DNA of 61,026 bases. It comes from CAKVOD01 sp964489405. GTDB taxonomy: Bacteria; Bacillota; Clostridia; Christensenellales; UBA1242. The DNA lies in NCBI GenBank assembly GCA_964489405.1, contig CAZAYL010000003.1:1-61026 (forward strand), read 5' to 3'. The notes under the pieces are model-generated. The model searched no databases. It was given only the letters and a program-made list of their open reading frames with translations, and was not told where the DNA came from. The translations under genes and the position numbers were made by a program. Within the stretch, counting starts at the first letter, position 1. Each line of letters begins with the position of its first letter. Below are positions 18,617 to 27,025 of this stretch, piece after piece.

Positions 18617-19243
18617 ATGGCAAAAATAGATGTATTTGATATGACTGGGGCTAAGGCGGGAACGATGACACTCAGCGACGAAGTTTTTGGCGCTGAATAT
18701 AATGAATCTCTTATTCACCAAGTTGTCAAAGCGTACCTTGCTAATCAACGTCAAGGCACAAAGAGCACGCTCACACGTAGCGAAGTCCGCGGACACGCTA
18801 AAAAACCTTGGAGACAAAAAGGCACAGGTCGTGCGCGTCATGGTTCTACAAAAGGACCGCAATGGAGAGGTGGTGGAGTTGTGTTTGCACCAAAGCCACG
18901 CGATTTTTCACAAAAAATCAACAAACAAATGAAGAGAGGGGCATTTATTAGTGCAATCAGTACAAAACTTGCTCAAAATGACATTGTTGTTGTGAATGAG
19001 TTGAAATTGGAAGCTCCAAAAACTAAAGAAATGAAAAAGATTTTGGACAATTTCAAAATTAATAAGAGTGCGCTTGTTGTTTTGAAGGGAAGCGATGAGA
19101 ATATTATTCGCGCAAGCGGAAATATTCCAAAAGTTAATGTTTGCGACAGCGAATTGTTAAATGTTTATCAAATTGTTGCAACAAACAAACTTATTCTTAC
19201 GCAAGAAGCCATTAAATCTATCGAGGAGGCTTATAAGGCATAA
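18617..19243 (+). CDS. rplD: 50S ribosomal protein L4
   Basis: 208 residues, normal length. The exit-tunnel loop is clear (KKPWRQKGTGRARHGS then GPQWRGGGVVF, about residues 58-90). In several bacteria L4 represses its own operon by binding the leader; the structured leader at 17437 is the obvious candidate target here, although that is inference. Its stop overlaps the rplW start by one base. Confidence 0.98.
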   Translation: MAKIDVFDMTGAKAGTMTLSDEVFGAEYNESLIHQVVKAYLANQRQGTKSTLTRSEVRGHAKKPWRQKGTGRARHGSTKGPQWRGGGVVFAPKPRDFSQKINKQMKRGAFISAISTKLAQNDIVVVNELKLEAPKTKEMKKILDNFKINKSALVVLKGSDENIIRASGNIPKVNVCDSELLNVYQIVATNKLILTQEAIKSIEEAYKA

Positions 19244-19548
19244 TGAACGCTTACGATATTATTAAGAAACCGCTTTTGACAGAAAAATCATACGCCGACA
19301 TTCAAGGCAAGAAATATTGGTTCATTGTCGACAAGAAGGCAACAAAAGTTGACGTAAAAAACGCGGTTGAAGAAATTTTTAAAGTAAAAGTTGCCAAGGT
19401 TACAACGGCAGTTATGCCAGGGAAACCTAAGACACACAAAGCTGGAAAGAAAAAGTCAATTGATATTACTACTTCGGAATACAAGAAAGCTTGCGTTATT
19501 CTTACTAAGGAAAGCAAAGCTATTGAGTTCTTTGAGAGTTTAAGTTAA
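19243..19548 (+). CDS. rplW: 50S ribosomal protein L23
   Basis: 101 residues. Typical pattern: DIIKKPLLTEKS at the start, then KKYWFIVDKKATKVDVKNAVE and the lysine-rich loop KPKTHKAGKKKS. L23 sits at the tunnel exit and docks trigger factor and signal recognition particle. Coupled to rplD by a TAATG overlap. Confidence 0.98.
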   Translation: MNAYDIIKKPLLTEKSYADIQGKKYWFIVDKKATKVDVKNAVEEIFKVKVAKVTTAVMPGKPKTHKAGKKKSIDITTSEYKKACVILTKESKAIEFFESLS

Positions 19549-19561
19549 GGAGGAAAAAATA

Positions 19562-20386
19562 ATGGCAGTAAAAAGACATAATCCGACAACTCCGTCAATG
19601 CGTTTCATTGTTACTTCTTCCTTTGAGGAAATCACAAAGACAACGCCGGAAAAGTCATTGCTTGCTACAAAGAGAAGTAAAGCAGGCAGAAATAATCAAG
19701 GCAAAATTACAGTTCGTCACCAAGGCGGTGGCGTTAGAAAACACTACAGAATTATTGACTTTAAAAGAAATAAAGACGACGTCAAAGCAAAGGTTGTTGC
19801 TATTGAATACGACCCTAACCGTTCTGCATACATTGCATTGCTTCAATATGTAGACGGCGAAAAGAGATATATTCTTGCGCCAGTTGGTTTGACAGTTGGA
19901 GCTGAAGTTATGAGTGGCGAGAATGCCGAAATCAGAGTTGGTAACGCTCTTCCACTTGCTAAAATTCCTGTAGGTTCTATTGTTCACAATATTGAATTGC
20001 ACCCAGGTAGAGGCGGTCAATTTGCTCGTTCAGCAGGAATCAGCGCAAGATTGATGGCGAAAGAGGGTAATTACGCAACACTCAAAATGCCGTCAGGCGA
20101 AATGAGAATGGTTCTCGTCGCTTGCCGTGCAACAATTGGGCAAGTCGGCAATGTCGACTATTCAAACACAAAAGTCGGAAAGGCAGGCGCAAATCGCCAC
20201 AGGGGTATTCGTCCAACAGTTCGTGGTTCTGCAATGAACCCAGTTGACCACCCTCACGGCGGTGGTGAAGGTAAAGCACCTATCGGTAGAAAGAATCCTA
20301 TGACACCATGGGGCAAACCTGCTCTTGGCTTGAAAACTCGCAAGAAAACAAAATCTAACAGATTGATAGTCAAAAGGGCTAAATAA
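19562..20386 (+). CDS. rplB: 50S ribosomal protein L2
   Basis: 274 residues, full length. The conserved C-terminal segment near the peptidyl-transferase centre is intact (VDHPHGGGEGKAPIG, with the functionally important histidine, then RKNPMTPWGKPALGLKTR). The middle has the RNA-binding motif GRNNQGKITVRHQGGG. An AGGAGG site lies before the start. Confidence 0.98.
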   Translation: MAVKRHNPTTPSMRFIVTSSFEEITKTTPEKSLLATKRSKAGRNNQGKITVRHQGGGVRKHYRIIDFKRNKDDVKAKVVAIEYDPNRSAYIALLQYVDGEKRYILAPVGLTVGAEVMSGENAEIRVGNALPLAKIPVGSIVHNIELHPGRGGQFARSAGISARLMAKEGNYATLKMPSGEMRMVLVACRATIGQVGNVDYSNTKVGKAGANRHRGIRPTVRGSAMNPVDHPHGGGEGKAPIGRKNPMTPWGKPALGLKTRKKTKSNRLIVKRAK

Positions 20387-20397
20387 GGTGGAAGAAA

Positions 20398-20679
20398 ATG
20401 AGTAGAAGTTTAAAGAAGAAACCTTTCGTCGAAGAAAGATTGATGAAGCGCATTCAAGAAATGAATGCGAGTGGTCAAAAGAAAGTCGTTAAGACTTGGT
20501 CAAGAGCATCAACGATTTATCCAGAATTTATTGGACACACTATCGCTGTTCACAATGGGAAGAAATTTATTCCAGTATATTGTTCTGTTGAATTAGTTGG
20601 ACACAAGTTGGGTGAATTCGCACCTACAAGAACATACCGCGGTCATGCTGGCGACAAAACAGCAAAAAAGGGTAAGTAA
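20398..20679 (+). CDS. rpsS: 30S ribosomal protein S19
   Basis: 93 residues, standard. MSRSLKKKPFVEERLM, then KTWSRASTIYPEFIGHTIAVHNGKKF and the C-terminal LGEFAPTRTYRGHAGDK are all family signatures. It is part of the 30S head, contacting S13 and the A-site finger. It lies 11 bases after rplB with an AGGTGG site. Confidence 0.98.
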   Translation: MSRSLKKKPFVEERLMKRIQEMNASGQKKVVKTWSRASTIYPEFIGHTIAVHNGKKFIPVYCSVELVGHKLGEFAPTRTYRGHAGDKTAKKGK

Positions 20680-20691
20680 GGAGAAATATAG

Positions 20692-21087
20692 ATGGCAAAA
20701 AGAATTAGAGAAAAAGCCCTCAAACGTGCTCAAAATAAGGACACAAGACCTTGCGCAACAGCAAGATATATTCGCATCAGTCCTTCCAAAGTTAATCTAG
20801 TACTTAGCACGATTAGAGGTAAGAAAGTTGATGAAGCCCTCGCAATTCTCAAGTATCTTCCTAATGGCGCTAGCGAAGAAGTTTACAAGGTTGTAAAGAG
20901 TGCAGTCGCAAATGCTGAGAACAACTTGGGAATGAATAGGGACGAACTTGTGGTCAGTGAAGCATATGCAAATGCTGGTCCTACATTAAAGAGAGTTCTT
21001 CCACGTGGTCGTGGAAGTATGGATGTGATTTTGAAGAGAACAAGCCACATCACTGTTAAATTAGCTGAAGAAGGAGGGGCAAAGTAA
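20692..21087 (+). CDS. rplV: 50S ribosomal protein L22
   Basis: 131 residues, slightly longer than the ~110 of many bacteria because of a basic N-terminal start (AKRIREKALKRAQNKDTRP). The core ARYIRISPSKVNLVLSTIRGKKVDEAL and the tunnel-lining beta hairpin GPTLKRVLPRGRGSMDVILKRTSHITV are intact, including the macrolide-relevant loop region. Only two bases separate it from rpsC. Confidence 0.97.
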   Translation: MAKRIREKALKRAQNKDTRPCATARYIRISPSKVNLVLSTIRGKKVDEALAILKYLPNGASEEVYKVVKSAVANAENNLGMNRDELVVSEAYANAGPTLKRVLPRGRGSMDVILKRTSHITVKLAEEGGAK

Positions 21088-21089
21088 CT

Positions 21090-21767
21090 ATGGGTCAAAA
21101 AGTAAGTCCACATGGACTCAGAGTTGGTATCAACAAGGGTTGGAGTTCAGTATGGTATGCTGACAAAGCAGACTTTGCTAAAAATCTCCTTGAAGATAAC
21201 AAGATTAGAGAAGCATTGAAATCAAAGTATTACAATGCAAATATTTCAAGCATCGAAATTGAAAGAACAAATTCGAATTTGATTATCAATATCAATACTG
21301 GACGTCCAGGTATGTTGATTGGTCAAAAAGGTGCAGGAATTGAAGTAATCAAAAAGGAACTTGCAAAAGTTGTTGATTGCAAGAACATTATTTTGAACAT
21401 CAAAGAAGTTAAGAAAATTGACCTTGATGCACAACTCATTGCCGAAGGAATCGCAACGCAACTTGAAAAGCGTGTTGCGTTCAAGCGCGCAATCAAAGAC
21501 GCATTGCCTCGCGTTATGAAGGCAGGCGCTGAGGGTGTGAAAATCACAGTTGGCGGACGTTTGAACGGGGCAGAAATTGCTCGTTCTGAAAGCTTCCACT
21601 TGGGTTCACTTCCTTTGCAAACTTTGCGTGCTGATATTGATTACGGCACAGCAAGCGCAAAAACAACTTATGGTGTTATTGGCGTTAAGGTTTGGGTTTA
21701 CAAGGGAAATATCCTTGGCAAGAAAAAAGCAACACAAAAAATGACTAATATGGGAGGAAACGAATAA
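21090..21767 (+). CDS. rpsC: 30S ribosomal protein S3
   Basis: 225 residues. It starts MGQKVSPHGLRVGINKGW, has the KH RNA-binding domain with the loop GRPGMLIGQKGAGIE (about residues 70-85), and the C-terminal domain GGRLNGAEIARSE...LRADIDYG. It forms part of the mRNA entry channel. Its binding site lies in the end of rplV and its stop overlaps the rplP start. Confidence 0.98.
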   Translation: MGQKVSPHGLRVGINKGWSSVWYADKADFAKNLLEDNKIREALKSKYYNANISSIEIERTNSNLIININTGRPGMLIGQKGAGIEVIKKELAKVVDCKNIILNIKEVKKIDLDAQLIAEGIATQLEKRVAFKRAIKDALPRVMKAGAEGVKITVGGRLNGAEIARSESFHLGSLPLQTLRADIDYGTASAKTTYGVIGVKVWVYKGNILGKKKATQKMTNMGGNE

Positions 21768-22204
21768 TGTTAATGCCCAAAAGAGTGAAACACAGAAAGC
21801 AATTTCGTGGTAGAATGACAGGTAAAGCAACAAGAAACAATAAGATTTCTTATGGTGATTATGCACTTGTTGCACAAGAATCAGGTTGGATTACAACCAA
21901 CCAAATTGAAGCGATAAGAGTCGCTGCTAACCGTTATATGAAAAGACAAGGGCAATTGTGGGTTAAAATATTCCCTCATAAGCCTATAACAAGCAAGCCT
22001 CTCGGTGTTCGTATGGGTGGCGGTAAAGGCCAACCTGAACAATGGGTTGCGGTGGTAAAGACTGGGACTATTATTATGGAACTTGGCGGAGTTTCTGAAG
22101 AAATCGCCAAAGAAGCATTAAGACTAGCGAGCCACAAACTTCCAGTATTGACAAAGTTTGTCAAGAAAGAAGACCAAAATAAAGAAGAAGGTGGGAGAGA
22201 GTAA
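21767..22204 (+). CDS. rplP: 50S ribosomal protein L16
   Basis: 145 residues, near standard. LMPKRVKHRKQFRGRMTGKA, then the conserved KIFPHKPITSKPLGVRMGGGKG (about residues 67-88) next to the A-site tRNA elbow. ATG 21767 is preferred over ATG 21773 because GGGAGG is eight to nine bases upstream. Both adjacent genes overlap it by one base, so rpsC-rplP-rpmC are tightly coupled. Confidence 0.97.
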   Translation: MLMPKRVKHRKQFRGRMTGKATRNNKISYGDYALVAQESGWITTNQIEAIRVAANRYMKRQGQLWVKIFPHKPITSKPLGVRMGGGKGQPEQWVAVVKTGTIIMELGGVSEEIAKEALRLASHKLPVLTKFVKKEDQNKEEGGRE

Positions 22205-22410
22205 TGAAAGCAAAAGATTTGAAAGAATTGACAAATGATGAACTTGAAAATAAGTACAAGACGCTCAAAAGCGAACTCTTTAACTTGAGATTCTCTCACG
22301 CAACGGGGCAACTTGCTAATCCAATGCAAATAAATAACACCAAAAAGGATATTGCAAGAGTTTTGACAATCTTAAAACAAAGACAAAGTCAAAATTCAAG
22401 CAATAACTAA
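22204..22410 (+). CDS. rpmC: 50S ribosomal protein L29
   Basis: 68 residues forming the usual two-helix hairpin: MKAKDLKELTNDELENKYKT, then the signature ELFNLRFSHATGQLANPMQI and a final lysine/arginine helix. It sits near the tunnel exit beside L23. Overlaps rplP by one base. Confidence 0.97.
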   Translation: MKAKDLKELTNDELENKYKTLKSELFNLRFSHATGQLANPMQINNTKKDIARVLTILKQRQSQNSSNN

Positions 22411-22424
22411 TGGGAGGGTCTAAG

Positions 22425-22685
22425 ATGGAAAACATACAAAGAAATGACCGCAAAATCCGTGAGGGTATCGTGGTTAGCGATAAAATGGATAAAACCATTG
22501 TTGTTGAAGTTAGAAGTAGAAAACACTCAAAAGTTGGTAAAGTTATGAATAGTACTAAAAAGTATAAAGTTCACGATGAAAACAATGAGTGTGAAATTGG
22601 CGATAGAGTCGAAATCGCAGAAACAAGACATTTGAGCAAGGATAAATTTTTCAGACTTGTCAGAATTATTGAAAAGAAGAAATAA
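22425..22685 (+). CDS. rpsQ: 30S ribosomal protein S17
   Basis: 86 residues in the chosen frame, standard for S17. REGIVVSDKMDKTIVVEV and KKYKVHDENNECEIGDRVEIAETRHLSKDKFFRLV are the conserved OB-fold strands. An ATG at 22410 overlaps the rpmC stop, but it lies just before the GGGAGG that should serve as the binding site, so the ATG at 22425 is the likelier start. Confidence 0.97.
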   Translation: MENIQRNDRKIREGIVVSDKMDKTIVVEVRSRKHSKVGKVMNSTKKYKVHDENNECEIGDRVEIAETRHLSKDKFFRLVRIIEKKK

Positions 22686-22702
22686 TCTATCAGGAGGAAA
22701 TT

Positions 22703-23071
22703 ATGATTCAACCACAATCAATTTTAAAGGTTGCTGATAACACTGGTGCAAAAACAGTAATGTGCATTCGTGTTCTTGGCGGTTCACATAGAAAGAGTGG
22801 AAATATTGGCGACATCATTGTAGCGTCTGTTAAGACTGCAACTCCTGGTGGCGTCGTTAAGAAAGGCGATGTTGTCAAGTGTGTTATTGTCCGCACAGTT
22901 AGTGGTGTGCGCCGTGAAGATGGCTCATACATCAAATTTAGTGACAACGCTGCTGTTGTCATCGATAAAGATAAACAACCACGTGGGACTCGTATTTTTG
23001 GACCTGTTGCAAGAGAAATTCGTGACGCAGGCTACTTGAAAATATCAAGTCTTGCTCAAGAGGTACTATAA
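22703..23071 (+). CDS. rplN: 50S ribosomal protein L14
   Basis: 122 residues, exactly standard. MIQPQSILKVADNTGAKTVMCIRVLGG, the interior VKKGDVVKCVIVRT and the end TRIFGPVAREIRDAGYLKISSLAQEVL are all canonical. It contacts 16S rRNA across the subunit interface. An AGGAGG site lies upstream. Confidence 0.98.
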   Translation: MIQPQSILKVADNTGAKTVMCIRVLGGSHRKSGNIGDIIVASVKTATPGGVVKKGDVVKCVIVRTVSGVRREDGSYIKFSDNAAVVIDKDKQPRGTRIFGPVAREIRDAGYLKISSLAQEVL

Positions 23072-23082
23072 GGGAGGAGATT

Positions 23083-23499
23083 ATGGCAAAATTAAGCGTT
23101 AAGAAAGGCGACAATGTGCTCGTTATTGCCGGCAAAGATAAAGGCAAAACTGGAAAAATTTTGGTTTCCTACCCTGAAGATAGCAGAGTACTTGTTGAAA
23201 AAGTAAATATTGTGACAAAGGCAAAGAAGCCGAAGAGTGCGCAAGAAAAGGGCGGAATTTTTAAAGAGGAAGCTCCTATTGACGCGTCGAACGTAATGGT
23301 GCTTTGCCCGTCGTGCGGAAAGGCAACTAGAGTTGCTCACGCAGTTGTGGATGGAAAGAAAGTTCGCACCTGTAAAAAATGTGGTGCAAGCTTAGATTCT
23401 GCAAAAACTAAGAAAGTAGCAAAGAAAGAAAAGTCGAAAGCAAAAGCAGAAAAAACTGATGCTTCTGGTACAGAAGCAGAAGAGAGTTCTCAAGAATAA
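23083..23499 (+). CDS. rplX: 50S ribosomal protein L24 with charged C-terminal tail
   Basis: The KOW core is normal (VKKGDNVLVIAGKDKGKTGKIL, residues ~4-25). Residues ~68-103 have the two-CxxC zinc-binding form (CPSCGKATRVAHAV...RTCKKCG). The protein then continues for about 35 residues of lysine-rich then acidic sequence (KKVAKKEKSKAKAEK...TEAEESSQE), making 138 residues instead of the common ~100-105. L24 initiates 50S assembly. The tail looks disordered and is not part of the family core. Confidence 0.96.
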   Translation: MAKLSVKKGDNVLVIAGKDKGKTGKILVSYPEDSRVLVEKVNIVTKAKKPKSAQEKGGIFKEEAPIDASNVMVLCPSCGKATRVAHAVVDGKKVRTCKKCGASLDSAKTKKVAKKEKSKAKAEKTDASGTEAEESSQE

Positions 23500-23525
23500 T
23501 AGGAATCAACCCGTAGGAGGAAATA

Positions 23526-24080
23526 ATGGCAAAAAATGAAATGCCAAGACTTCAAGAGAAATATCTTAAAGAAGTTAGAAAGAACCTTATGGCTGAACTT
23601 GGCTATAAGAACATTAATGAAGTTCCAAAACTCGAAAAAATTGTTTTGAATATGGGACTTGGTGATGTCAAAGACAACTCAAAATCTTTCAATCAAACAG
23701 TTGAAGAACTTGGGCTAATTTCTGGGCAAAAACCTATTGTTACAAAAGCAAAAAAATCTATTTCAAACTTTAAATTGAGAGAGAAACAAAGTGTTGGCGC
23801 TAAGGTAACTTTGCGTGGAACAAATATGTATGAATTTTTTGACAGATTTGTATCAATAGTTCTTCCACGTGTCCGTGACTTTGATGGCGTGTCAACAAAA
23901 TCATTTGACGGTCGAGGAAATTATAACCTAGGTGTCAAAGAACAATTGATTTTCCCTGAAATCAGTTATGAAAATATTGAAAAAGTAAGGGGACTTGATA
24001 TTTGTTTCGTAACAACTGCAAAATCTAATGAAGAGGCAAAGGCATTGCTTACAGCACTTGGTATGCCTTTCAGGAAGTAG
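23526..24080 (+). CDS. rplE: 50S ribosomal protein L5
   Basis: 184 residues, standard. Signatures: YKNINEVPKLEKIVLNMGLGD, the region GQKPIVTKAKKSISNFKLRE, and RDFDGVSTKSFDGRGNYNLGVKEQLIFPEI. It binds 5S rRNA and touches P-site tRNA. AGGAGG site seven bases upstream of the start. Confidence 0.98.
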   Translation: MAKNEMPRLQEKYLKEVRKNLMAELGYKNINEVPKLEKIVLNMGLGDVKDNSKSFNQTVEELGLISGQKPIVTKAKKSISNFKLREKQSVGAKVTLRGTNMYEFFDRFVSIVLPRVRDFDGVSTKSFDGRGNYNLGVKEQLIFPEISYENIEKVRGLDICFVTTAKSNEEAKALLTALGMPFRK

Positions 24081-24089
24081 GAGGAAAAA

Positions 24090-24275
24090 ATGGCTAGAAA
24101 AGCGTTGGTTGTAAAACAACAAAGAAAACAAAAGTTCTCGACAAGAGAATACACTCGTTGCTCTATCTGTGGGCGTCCTCATGCAGTTTTGAGAAAATAT
24201 GGAATATGCAGAATTTGCTTCCGCGAATTAGCGTATAAAGGCGAAATTCCGGGCGTAAAAAAGGCAAGCTGGTAA
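24090..24275 (+). CDS. rpsZ: 30S ribosomal protein S14, zinc type
   Basis: 61 residues, the short zinc-binding form. Two CxxC pairs, CSICGRPHAVLRKYGICRIC (about residues 24-43), followed by FRELAYKGEIPGVKKASW, the conserved end. An AGGAGG site precedes it. The zinc-dependent version fits a Bacillota-type ribosome. Confidence 0.98.
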   Translation: MARKALVVKQQRKQKFSTREYTRCSICGRPHAVLRKYGICRICFRELAYKGEIPGVKKASW

Positions 24276-24290
24276 GGAGGAGAATGAGAA

Positions 24291-24689
24291 ATGACGACTA
24301 ATGACCCAATAGCAGATATGCTCACAAGAATTAGAAATGCTTTGATGGTTAGACACGAAAAGGTTGCAATACCTAGTTCAACTATCAAGAAGAGTATAGC
24401 TGACATTTTATTGGCTGAAGGTTTCATCAACGGTTTTACAGTTGAAGAAAACAATGGAAAGCCAGAAATCGTTATCGAATTAAAGTATAGCGATAAAAAA
24501 CACAGCGTTATTGGCGGACTTAAGAGAATCTCCAAACCTGGTTTGCGTGTATATGCAGGGGTAGAAGATTTACCTAAAGTTCTCAATGGGCTTGGAATTG
24601 CAATAGTTTCGACTAGCAAGGGATTAATGACGGATGAACAGGCAAGAGAAGCCAATCTTGGTGGCGAAATAATTGCCTATGTGTGGTAA
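24291..24689 (+). CDS. rpsH: 30S ribosomal protein S8
   Basis: 132 residues. DPIADMLTRIRNALMVRHEKVAIPSS at the start and the C-terminal VYAGVEDLPKVLNGLGIAIVSTSKGLMTDEQAREANLGGEIIAYVW are canonical 16S rRNA-binding signatures. In E. coli S8 regulates the spc operon; no evidence for that is visible here. Confidence 0.98.
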   Translation: MTTNDPIADMLTRIRNALMVRHEKVAIPSSTIKKSIADILLAEGFINGFTVEENNGKPEIVIELKYSDKKHSVIGGLKRISKPGLRVYAGVEDLPKVLNGLGIAIVSTSKGLMTDEQAREANLGGEIIAYVW

Positions 24690-24704
24690 TGGGAGGAGTA
24701 TAAT

Positions 24705-25253
24705 ATGTCAAGAATCGGTAGACATCCAATCACTATCCCAGCTAACACACAGGTTGAATTCAAGGATGGAAATGTAGTCCTTGTTAAAGGCCAGCTGGGA
24801 CAATTGGAAAGAAAATTTAATAAAGAAATTTCATTTGAAAAAGATGGAGACACAATCAAGGTTATTCGTTGCGATGATTCAAAAGAAGCGCGCGCATTGC
24901 ACGGGCTTTCAAGAACATTGCTTAACAATATGATTGAGGGTGTTACACACGGTTTCACGAAGAAACTAATCGTTAATGGTGTCGGTTTCAAGGCTCAAAA
25001 GCAAGGGAACAAATTAGTTCTCGAACTTGGGTTCTCGAAACCAAAGGAAGTGCTTGATGCTGATGGCGTTACGACAAGTTGCCCTACAATTACTGAAGTT
25101 GAAGTAAAAGGGATAGATAAAGAAAAAGTCGGTCAATTCGCAGCGAAAATTCGCGACATTAAGAGAGTTGAACCTTATCACTTGTACGGCATTCGTTATG
25201 CTGATGAAGTTGTGATAAAGAAAGAAGGCAGTAAGACTGCAGGTAAGAAATAG
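24705..25253 (+). CDS. rplF: 50S ribosomal protein L6
   Basis: 182 residues, two similar domains. MSRIGRHPITIPANTQVEF, LHGLSRTLLNNMIEGVTHGFTKKL, and the C-terminal FAAKIRDIKRVEPYHLYGIRYADEVVIKKEGSKTAGKK in place of the usual EPYKGKGIRY. The missing short basic stretch is a mild variation. L6 stabilises the factor-binding region next to the sarcin-ricin loop. Confidence 0.97.
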   Translation: MSRIGRHPITIPANTQVEFKDGNVVLVKGQLGQLERKFNKEISFEKDGDTIKVIRCDDSKEARALHGLSRTLLNNMIEGVTHGFTKKLIVNGVGFKAQKQGNKLVLELGFSKPKEVLDADGVTTSCPTITEVEVKGIDKEKVGQFAAKIRDIKRVEPYHLYGIRYADEVVIKKEGSKTAGKK

Positions 25254-25263
25254 GGAGTAGATA

Positions 25264-25632
25264 ATGATTATTAAAGAAGACAAAAATCAGTTGAGAAAAC
25301 TTCGCCATTTTAGAGTTAGAAACAAGGTTTCTGGCACGGCAGAACGTCCTAGATTGAACGTTTATAGAAGCACTACTCACATCTATGCGCAAATCATTGA
25401 CGATACGCGTGGTGTAACTCTTGCCAGCGCGTCTACTGTTGAAAAGGCGCTCGCTGACAAATTGAATGGGAAAACAAAAAAAGAACAAGCACAAATTATT
25501 GGCAATATTATTGCTGAACGCGCTATTGATAAGGGTATCAAAACCGTAGTTTTTGACCGCGGAGGATATTTGTATACCGGCCGTGTTAAAGAACTTGCTG
25601 AAGGTGCGAGAAGTTCAGGGTTGGTGCTATAA
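25264..25632 (+). CDS. rplR: 50S ribosomal protein L18
   Basis: 122 residues. The conserved 5S rRNA-binding core is clear: RPRLNVYRSTTHIYAQIIDD, then the C-terminal FDRGGYLYTGRVKELAEGARSSGLVL. Its stop overlaps an in-frame ATG of rpsE by one base (TAATGG), but the better rpsE start lies 12 bases further on. Confidence 0.98.
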   Translation: MIIKEDKNQLRKLRHFRVRNKVSGTAERPRLNVYRSTTHIYAQIIDDTRGVTLASASTVEKALADKLNGKTKKEQAQIIGNIIAERAIDKGIKTVVFDRGGYLYTGRVKELAEGARSSGLVL

Positions 25633-25643
25633 TGGAGGAAATT

Positions 25644-26294
25644 ATGGAAAATAATGAAGAAGTTAAAGTAACCGTTGAACAACCAGAAGTAGTTGAAAAT
25701 GCTGTTGAAGCTCCTAAGAGCAACAACAAAGATAGACGTGGCGGTAAGTTTGATAAGAATAAGAAATTTGGCAAACGCGATGACAAACGTCGTCGCGATG
25801 ACAGAAAACCTCGTGATGAAATGGAAAGTCGCGTTGTTTCAAGACGTAGAGTTTCCAAATCAGTTAAAGGTGGCGACATTCCTACGTACTCAGTGCTTGT
25901 TGTAGTTGGGGACAAGAAAGGAAAAGTTGGTGTTGGGCACGGTAAATCGCGTGAACAATCTGATGCTGTGGAAAAAGCAATTAAGAATGCAAAAAAGAAT
26001 ATGGTTACAATCGCTATGAAAGGGACAACAATCCCACACGCGATTGAGGGCAGATTCAATACAAGCAAAATTATTTTGCTCCCAGCAAAGGAAGGTAATG
26101 GTATTATTGCTGGTGGCGCTGCTCGTGCAGTTGTTGAACTTGCAGGAATTCGTGACATTACAACAAAATTGCACGGTAGTTCAAATAAAGACAATTGTGT
26201 AAAAGCAACTCTTCAAGCTCTTATGAGCCTAAAAACACTTGAAGAAGTCAATAGATTACGCGGAAAGAATCAAAATATGGTAGAGGAGAACTAA
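25644..26294 (+). CDS. rpsE: 30S ribosomal protein S5 with a charged N-terminal extension
   Basis: The core from about residue 60 is normal S5: ESRVVSRRRVSKSVKGG, then SVLVVVGDKKGKVGVGHGKS and the double-stranded RNA-binding domain ending GSSNKDNCVKATLQALMSL. Before it lie ~55 extra residues, acidic then very basic (FDKNKKFGKRDDKRRRDDRKPRD), giving 216 residues against about 165 in many bacteria. ATG 25632 is also in frame, but GGAGG lies between the two ATGs and favours 25644. Confidence 0.96.
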   Translation: MENNEEVKVTVEQPEVVENAVEAPKSNNKDRRGGKFDKNKKFGKRDDKRRRDDRKPRDEMESRVVSRRRVSKSVKGGDIPTYSVLVVVGDKKGKVGVGHGKSREQSDAVEKAIKNAKKNMVTIAMKGTTIPHAIEGRFNTSKIILLPAKEGNGIIAGGAARAVVELAGIRDITTKLHGSSNKDNCVKATLQALMSLKTLEEVNRLRGKNQNMVEEN

Positions 26295-26296
26295 TT

Positions 26297-26560
26297 ATGG
26301 AAAGCAAAGAAAATGTTGAAAACATCGAAGTTGCAGTAGCTGAAGCTAAACCAAAGAGAACTTCAAAACCTAAAAAAGAAAAAAAACAAATCAAAATTAC
26401 TTTAATTAAGAGTGCTTGTTCAAGCAAACCTAATCAACGCAAAACAGTTGAAGCGCTTGGATTGAAAAAGCTCAATACAAGTAAAATCGTTGAAGACAAC
26501 GAAGCAATTCGCGGAATGATTTTCACTATTAAGCACTTAGTTAAAGTTGAGGAACTTTAA
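26297..26560 (+). CDS. rpmD: 50S ribosomal protein L30 with a lysine-rich N-terminal extension
   Basis: The last ~58 residues are standard L30 (IKITLIKSACSSKPNQRKTVEALGLKKLN...IRGMIFTIKHLVKVEEL). The first ~28 residues are an extra segment, acidic then lysine-rich (KPKRTSKPKKEKK). L30 usually has ~60 residues. The ATG 26297 has AGAGGAG upstream, and no later start codon sits at the usual position, so the extension appears real. Confidence 0.95.
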   Translation: MESKENVENIEVAVAEAKPKRTSKPKKEKKQIKITLIKSACSSKPNQRKTVEALGLKKLNTSKIVEDNEAIRGMIFTIKHLVKVEEL

Positions 26561-26578
26561 GGAAGGAGGACATAGAGA

Positions 26579-27025
26579 ATGAACATACACGAACTCAGTC
26601 CTGCTCCTAATTCCGCGAAAAAGGCAAAGCGCGTTGGTCGTGGTATAGGAAGTGGGCTTGGCAAAACTTCCGGCAGAGGACAAAAAGGACAAAATTCACG
26701 CAGTGGCGGTGGAGTAAGAATTGGATTTGAAGGTGGTCAAATGCCTTTGATTCGTAGACTTCCTCGTCGCGGATTCAACAATGCTAATTTCAAAAAACAA
26801 TACACTATTATCAATGTTAGCGACTTGGAAAAGTTGGACGATGGTTCAGTTGTTGACGCTAAATTGTTATTAGAAAAGAACATAATCAGCAAAGTTGAAG
26901 ATTATGGCGTTAAAGTTCTCGGCAATGGAGAATTGACTAAAAAATTAACTGTCAAAGCCGCTAAATTTACAAAATCAGCTCAAGAAAAGATTGAGAAAGC
27001 GAACGGCAGTATTGAGGTGCTATAA
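26579..27025 (+). CDS. rplO: 50S ribosomal protein L15
   Basis: 148 residues. The glycine/arginine-rich N-terminal RNA-binding part is typical (KRVGRGIGSGLGKTSGRGQKGQNSRSG), followed by the folded domain with GFEGGQMPLIRRLPRRGF. It helps late 50S assembly. It has a strong GGAGG site and overlaps secY by one base. Confidence 0.98.
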   Translation: MNIHELSPAPNSAKKAKRVGRGIGSGLGKTSGRGQKGQNSRSGGGVRIGFEGGQMPLIRRLPRRGFNNANFKKQYTIINVSDLEKLDDGSVVDAKLLLEKNIISKVEDYGVKVLGNGELTKKLTVKAAKFTKSAQEKIEKANGSIEVL